Notes under the pieces: generated by a model
What the model was told of the DNA's origin: nothing
Databases searched by the model: none
What the model saw: the letters and a program-made list of their open reading frames with translations, nothing else
Source: Streptomyces pyxinae
GTDB lineage: Bacteria; Actinomycetota; Actinomycetes; Streptomycetales; Streptomycetaceae
Reading direction: 5' to 3'
NCBI RefSeq assembly: GCF_024756275.1
Contig: NZ_JANUGQ010000024.1
Coordinates: 45,652 to 109,651 of the forward strand
DNA: 64,000 bases
In this document: piece after piece, positions 59,839 through 64,000 of the stretch
How positions within the stretch are numbered: position 1 is the first letter of the stretch
How the letters are laid out: every line of letters starts with the position of its first letter
Translations under genes and position numbers: made by a program

Positions 59839-60561
59839 ATGGACAAGGTGGCCGAGCAGCTGACCGACCTGCTGGCGACGGACCTGGACGACGGCTTCAC
59901 GGAGCTCGTACGGGTCCACGCCAGGGGCGTACACGCGTTCCTGCTGCGCGTGTCCGGGTCAGCCGCCGAAGCGGACGATCTGGGGCAGGAGGCGTTTCTG
60001 CGCGCCTACACGGCGCTGCGCGGCTACCCGCCGGAGCGGCGCCGGGCCCTGCGCCCGCGCGCCTGGCTGATGACGATCGCGGCGAATGTATGGCGCAATC
60101 ATGTACGCAGCAGTACCCGCCGGCCGGTGTCGGTCATGCGGGTGGACGACGCCGAGGACCACTGGTCGGACGAGAGTCCGGGCCCGGTGGAACGGGCGCT
60201 CAACGCGGAGGACCGGCACCGGCTGGTCGCCGCCCTGGCCGAGCTGCCGGAACATCACCGGATACCGGTGGTGCTGCGGCACGTGGTCGGGATGAGCTAC
60301 GCCGAGGTGGCGCAGGTGCAGGGCTGTCCGGTCGGCACGGCGAAGGCACAGGTCTCCCGGGCCGTGGGCGAGCTGCGCAGGCTGCTGGCGCCGTCCTGTG
60401 ACGGCGACGGGGGAGCACCGCTGCCGGAGGGCGGCGCCCCGGACGCCCGGGCGCCGGGCCCCGGGCAGCCGTCCTCCGGGGCGGCGGGTCCCGGGGCGGC
60501 GGGAAACCGGGCGCCGGGAAGGGCGGCGCCGGGAGGAGAGACGAGGGAGGTGACGACATGA
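59839..60561 (+). CDS. ECF-type sigma-70 family RNA polymerase sigma factor
   Basis: 240 residues from ATG 59839; the Shine-Dalgarno sequence is poor and GTG 59836 is an alternative. Region 2 is FTELVRVHARGVHAFLLRVSGSAAEADDLGQEAFLRAYTAL (key phrase DDLGQEAFLRAY) and region 4 is AALAELPEHHRIPVVLRHVVGMSYAEVAQVQGCPVGTAKAQVSRAVGELR (key phrase GMSYAEVA). A 50-residue Gly/Pro/Ala tail follows. The stop overlaps the start of the DNA repair gene (ATGA). No anti-sigma gene is adjacent. It may control a response to alkylation or other stress, judging from its partner. Confidence 0.92.
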   Translation: MDKVAEQLTDLLATDLDDGFTELVRVHARGVHAFLLRVSGSAAEADDLGQEAFLRAYTALRGYPPERRRALRPRAWLMTIAANVWRNHVRSSTRRPVSVMRVDDAEDHWSDESPGPVERALNAEDRHRLVAALAELPEHHRIPVVLRHVVGMSYAEVAQVQGCPVGTAKAQVSRAVGELRRLLAPSCDGDGGAPLPEGGAPDARAPGPGQPSSGAAGPGAAGNRAPGRAAPGGETREVTT

Positions 60562-61367
60562 GCGGAGCCGAGCCGGCCGGGCGGCCGGCCGGGACGGAAC
60601 CGGCCGGGCTGCTGGGCACCCCGCCGCCGCCGGAGGACTTCGCGCTGCGGGTGCTGCGCCGGGTGGGGGTGCCGCCCGACCGCTTCGACACCTATGTGCG
60701 GCTGGACTCGCCGGCGGGCGACCTGTTCGTCGCCTTCTCGCCGGAGTACGTCACCGGGGCGGCGCCCGCGTCGGCGGGGCTGACCGCCGAGCGGTTCGAG
60801 GAGTTGCACCGGGCCCGTACCGGCCGGTCCGCGATCCGGGGGCGCCGGCCGTTCCCCGGGCTGCTGACGGCGGTGCGCACCGGGCGGGCCCGGGGGCTGC
60901 CGCTGGACTACGGTCCGGTGGACGACGTCGAGTCCCGGGTGCTCCAGGCCGTCCGGTCCATCCCGCCGGGGCAGCTCCGGCCGCTCTCCTGGGTGAGCCG
61001 GGAGGCGACGCTTGAGGAGCTGCCGAGCGGTGCGCTGGTGGGCGCGCTCGCCCGCAACCCGCTCGTCGTCCTGGTGCCCTGCCACCGGGTGACGTACGAG
61101 GACGGGGCGCCGTGCGACGCGGCCTATCTGCCGGAGACCGGCGACCGGCTGCGGGCGGCCGAGGGCGTGGACATGGACGAGGTACGGCGCTGGTCGCGGA
61201 GCGGCGCGGTGTTCCTGGGCAGCGACACCACCCGGATCTACTGCCATCCCACCTGCGCCCACGCGCGGCGGATCACCCCGCCGCACCGGGTGCCGTTCGG
61301 CACCGCCCGGGAGGCCCGCCAGGCCGGTTACCGGGCGTGCAAGAGCTGCCGGCCCCAGCCCGTCTGA
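60558..61367 (+). CDS. Ogt-type O6-alkylguanine methyltransferase fused to a C-terminal Ada zinc domain
   Basis: 269 residues from ATG 60558. The first domain is methylguanine-DNA methyltransferase: RVLQAVRSIPPGQLRPLSWV, NPLVVLVPCHRV with acceptor Cys175. The C-terminal domain is the metal-binding methylphosphotriester domain of E. coli Ada: Cys229 and Cys233 (IYCHPTCAHARR) and Cys261 and Cys264 (ACKSCRPQ), with the CX3C...CX2C spacing of Ada Cys38/42/69/72. The order is reversed relative to E. coli Ada and there is no AraC domain. It is translationally coupled to an ECF sigma factor that may perform the regulatory function. Confidence 0.9.
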   Translation: MSGAEPAGRPAGTEPAGLLGTPPPPEDFALRVLRRVGVPPDRFDTYVRLDSPAGDLFVAFSPEYVTGAAPASAGLTAERFEELHRARTGRSAIRGRRPFPGLLTAVRTGRARGLPLDYGPVDDVESRVLQAVRSIPPGQLRPLSWVSREATLEELPSGALVGALARNPLVVLVPCHRVTYEDGAPCDAAYLPETGDRLRAAEGVDMDEVRRWSRSGAVFLGSDTTRIYCHPTCAHARRITPPHRVPFGTAREARQAGYRACKSCRPQPV

Positions 61368-61524
61368 CCCGGCACCCCGCAGGGCCCGGGCGCGGAGTGC
61401 CCGAGGCCGGAGCGGGGTCCCCCGGACGGGGTTTCCCGGCCGGGACGTCCCAGACGGGGGCACCGGGCCTTCCTTTCCCCCGCGCACCGGTGCCCCGCGC
61501 CGTCCCGCCGCCCCCGCCCGGGGG

Positions 61525-62676
61525 TCAGCGGGCGGCCCGCCCGGCCCCGGCCCCGACGGCACCCGCCGCCGGGCCGGGGTCCGGTGCGAGAGCGGCCCCC
61601 GGAGCCGCCACCGCGCCGCCGGCCAGCAGCTCGCGGTGGATGCTCAGGGTGGCGGTGGAGCGGTTGAGGGTGATGTAGTGCAGCCCCGGAGCGCCTTCGG
61701 CCAGCAGCCGCCGGGCCATCGCGGTGGCGTGCTCGACCCCGATGCGGTGGCCGTCCTCCGGCCGGTCCCGGGCCGCCTCCAGGCGGCGGGCCAGCTCGTC
61801 CGGGAAGGTGGCGTCGCTCAGCTCCGCGAACCGCCGGATCTGGCGCACATCGGTGGCCGGCATGATCTCCGGGATGATCGGCACCTCGCAGCCGGCCGCC
61901 GCCACCCGGTCGCGCAGCCGGAGGTAGTCGTCCACCCGGAAGAACATCTGGGTGACCGCGTAGTCGGCGCCCGCGCGGCACTTGGCGACGAAGTGCCGGA
62001 TGTCGCTCGCCCAGTCCGGGGAGCGCGGATGCCGCTCGGGGAAGGCCGCGACCCCCACCGTGAAGTCGCCCGACTCCCGCACCAGCCGGACGAGTTCGAC
62101 CGCGTGCCGGAAGCCCTCGGGGTGCGGCACCCAGGCACCCCGGGGATCGCCCGGCGGGTCTCCGCGCAGCACCAGCACATCGCGGACGCCCGCGTCGGCG
62201 TACTGGCCGATGATGTGCCGGAGTTCGGCCACCGAGTGCCCGACGGCGGTGAGATGCGCGACCGGCCGCAGGGTGGTCTCGGTCTCGATGCGCTTGGTCA
62301 CCGCGACCGTACGGTCCCGGGACGAGCCGCCGGCGCCGTACGTCACCGAGACGAAGGCCGGTGCCAGCGGCTCCACCCGGCGGATGGCCGCCCACAGGTT
62401 CCGCTCCCCCGCCGGGGTCTTGGGCGGGAAGAACTCGAAGGAGTACGAGGGCTCCCCGCGCGCCAGCAGTTCCCGCAGCCCGCCCGGCCGGGCCCCCGAT
62501 CCGCCCGGCCGGGCCCCCGATCCGCCCGGCCGGGCCCGCGCTCCCTCCGGCCGCGGGGCTGTCGGCTCCGGTCGCCCGCCCGGCCCTTCCGGCCCGGGTT
62601 CGGTCGTCCCCGGCCGGGGGTTCGTCGCCTCCGGCCCGGGTTCCGTCGCCTCCGGCCGGGGGCCGGCGCCGGTCAC
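61525..62676 (-). CDS. metF: 5,10-methylenetetrahydrofolate reductase
   Basis: 383 residues from GTG 62676, overlapping the upstream kinase stop by GTGA. Residues 1-68 are a Pro/Gly/Glu/Arg-rich tail ending in heptapeptide repeats (GGSGARP). The FAD barrel starts YSFEFFPPKTPAGERNLW and includes FVSVTYGAGGSSRDRT, LVLRGDPPGDPRG, GVAAFPERHP, DYAVTQMFFRVDDY and IIPEIMPATDVRQIRRF. It makes 5-methyl-THF for methionine synthesis. A Gly/Ala-rich tail follows the barrel. It sits in a metK-kinase-metF unit. Confidence 0.96.
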   Translation of the reverse strand: MTGAGPRPEATEPGPEATNPRPGTTEPGPEGPGGRPEPTAPRPEGARARPGGSGARPGGSGARPGGLRELLARGEPSYSFEFFPPKTPAGERNLWAAIRRVEPLAPAFVSVTYGAGGSSRDRTVAVTKRIETETTLRPVAHLTAVGHSVAELRHIIGQYADAGVRDVLVLRGDPPGDPRGAWVPHPEGFRHAVELVRLVRESGDFTVGVAAFPERHPRSPDWASDIRHFVAKCRAGADYAVTQMFFRVDDYLRLRDRVAAAGCEVPIIPEIMPATDVRQIRRFAELSDATFPDELARRLEAARDRPEDGHRIGVEHATAMARRLLAEGAPGLHYITLNRSTATLSIHRELLAGGAVAAPGAALAPDPGPAAGAVGAGAGRAAR

Positions 62677-63674
62677 GCCGGCCGCCCGGGCGGCACGGCC
62701 CCGCGCAGCAGCGGTGCGGCCTCCTCGGCGGCGGCCGGACCGTAGGCGCCGGCCAGCCGGTCGAGCAGCTCCCCGGGGTCGAGCGCGTACTCCTGGGTGC
62801 CGACCGACTCCAGCGCCAGGGTGGCGAGCCCGCAGCCCAGCCGCGCCGCCCGCTCGTCGGGCTGCCCCTGGGCCACCCCGGCGAGAAAGCCGGCGCGGAA
62901 GGCGTCGCCCGCTCCGGTGGGGTCCGCGATCCGGCGCGCGGGGACGGCCGGCACCGTCAGCGGCGGCTCCCCGGCCCGGGCCAGGCTCACCCCCTTCTCG
63001 CCCAGCGTGGTGAGCCAGCCGCCCACCCGGGCGAGGATCTCCGGCTCGTCCCAGCCGGTCAGCTTCCGCAGCAGGCCCGCCTCGTACTCATTGGTGAAGA
63101 GGTACCCGGCCCCGTCCACCAGCCCTCTCGCCTCCTCGGCGGAGAGCCGGGCGAGCTGCTGGGAGGGGTCGGCGGCGAAGGGCACGCCCAGCGCCCTGGC
63201 CTCCTCGGTGTGACGGACCATGGCGGCCGGGTCGTCGGGCGCGACCACCACCAGATCGAGCCCACCGGGCACCCGGGCGAGCGGGGCGAGGCGGATCTCC
63301 CGGGCGGCGGCCATCGCCCCGGCGTAGAAGGTGGCGATCTGGTTCTGCTCGCTGTCGGTGGTGCACACGAACCGGGCCGTGAAGTGGGCGTCGCTGACCA
63401 GTACCGGGCCGGTGTCCACCCCGTTGGCCTCCAGCCACTCCCGGTACTCCCCGAAGTCCGGGCCGACCGCCCCGGCGAGCAGCGGCCGGACGCCCAGCCG
63501 GCCGAGCCCCAGGGCGATGTTGGCGCCCACCCCGCCGCGCCGGATCTCCAGCCCCTCGGCGAGGAAGGAGAGCGAGACCCGGTCCAGCCGGTCCGCGAGC
63601 AAGTGGTCGGCGAAGCGGCCCGGGTAGGCCATCAGATGGTCCATGGCGATGGAACCGGTCACGGCGATGCGCAC
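62673..63674 (-). CDS. PfkB-family kinase (adenosine kinase-like)
   Basis: 333 residues from GTG 63674, with GGGAGAGA upstream. Motifs: RIAVTGSIAMDHLMAYPGRF, GGVGANIALGLGRLG (substrate-binding region), FTNEYEAGLLRKLTGW, and the ATP/catalytic DPTGAGDAFRAGFLAG. It lies between metK and metF and is coupled to metF by GTGA, so adenosine recycling in the activated methyl cycle is the likely job. A general sugar kinase cannot be excluded from sequence alone. Confidence 0.92.
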   Translation of the reverse strand: MRIAVTGSIAMDHLMAYPGRFADHLLADRLDRVSLSFLAEGLEIRRGGVGANIALGLGRLGVRPLLAGAVGPDFGEYREWLEANGVDTGPVLVSDAHFTARFVCTTDSEQNQIATFYAGAMAAAREIRLAPLARVPGGLDLVVVAPDDPAAMVRHTEEARALGVPFAADPSQQLARLSAEEARGLVDGAGYLFTNEYEAGLLRKLTGWDEPEILARVGGWLTTLGEKGVSLARAGEPPLTVPAVPARRIADPTGAGDAFRAGFLAGVAQGQPDERAARLGCGLATLALESVGTQEYALDPGELLDRLAGAYGPAAAEEAAPLLRGAVPPGRPA

Positions 63675-63753
63675 GCGTCTCTCCCGGAGAGTCGGGCGGA
63701 TGGATGAGTAGCTGCCGGATGGGCGCGGGAGCCCCGGGGTCGCGGGGCCGGGT

Positions 63754-64000
<247 letters not shown>

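Overview
The window is about 70% or more G+C, has dense genes with third-position GC bias, GTG/TTG starts with strong Shine-Dalgarno sequences, many stop/start overlaps, and Streptomyces-type families (SARP, gamma-butyrolactone-receptor-like TetR, Tat-secreted hydrolases, class F sortase, S37 tripeptidyl aminopeptidase, WS/DGAT-like acyltransferase). This points to a Streptomyces or close relative. No plasmid or phage backbone is visible, so it looks chromosomal.

Layout. 1-3819: end of a dynamin-like GTPase gene, a tRNA-Arg(UCU) with terminator, a decayed SDR gene, a small membrane protein, and a divergent VOC/MarR pair with two operator dyads. 3980-11721: a compact lipid or polyketide locus. 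On the minus strand lie an MMPL exporter, a KAS III-like enzyme with Asp in place of the usual catalytic Asn, an ACP and a KAS II-like ketosynthase. Divergent from them are a WS/DGAT-like HxxxDG acyltransferase with a long Ser/Gly tail and an SDR. 11991-14446: histidine kinase and NarL-type response regulator. 14789-18490: a small secreted protein, decayed regulator fragments, a divergent oxidoreductase/TetR pair with two operators, and a FrnE-like DsbA protein. 18509-25591: sortase F next to a DUF4142 surface-type protein, a LuxR-HTH regulator, and an ABC-2 permease coupled to a hydrolase-ABC ATPase fusion.

25790-34718: DUF4291 and a myo-inositol catabolic locus (mmsA/iolA, iolD, iolB, Cgl0158-type aldolase, iolC; divergent iolE-like gene) with a divergent promoter region carrying a GntR-like palindrome. 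35153-40219: a small HTH protein, an Old Yellow Enzyme under a MerR-type 19-bp-spacer promoter, the divergent MerR gene, and a CsoR-type copper operon (CopZ-like, CopA). 40220-41045 is a structured intergenic region before citrate synthase (minus). A RecD2-like helicase follows.

44919-51530: a second carbohydrate locus (TIM-barrel isomerase, DUF993, Gfo/Idh/MocA dehydrogenase, divergent LacI with an AAGCGCTT operator, LLM flavoprotein, another isomerase). 51627-56072: a frameshifted secreted protein, a Tat-exported NagZ-like GH3 and an S37 peptidase. 56139-61367: an IS701-like transposase that has lost its first catalytic Asp, divergent from a receptor-like TetR, SARP, ECF sigma factor and Ogt-AdaZn repair protein. 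The transposase-like gene and the TetR gene each contain one TTA codon, the only ones I found in window CDSs, which suggests bldA control. 61525-64000: metF, PfkB kinase and metK (partial), an activated-methyl-cycle cluster.

A recurring oddity is that many proteins carry low-complexity, short-tandem-repeat-derived N- or C-terminal tails.
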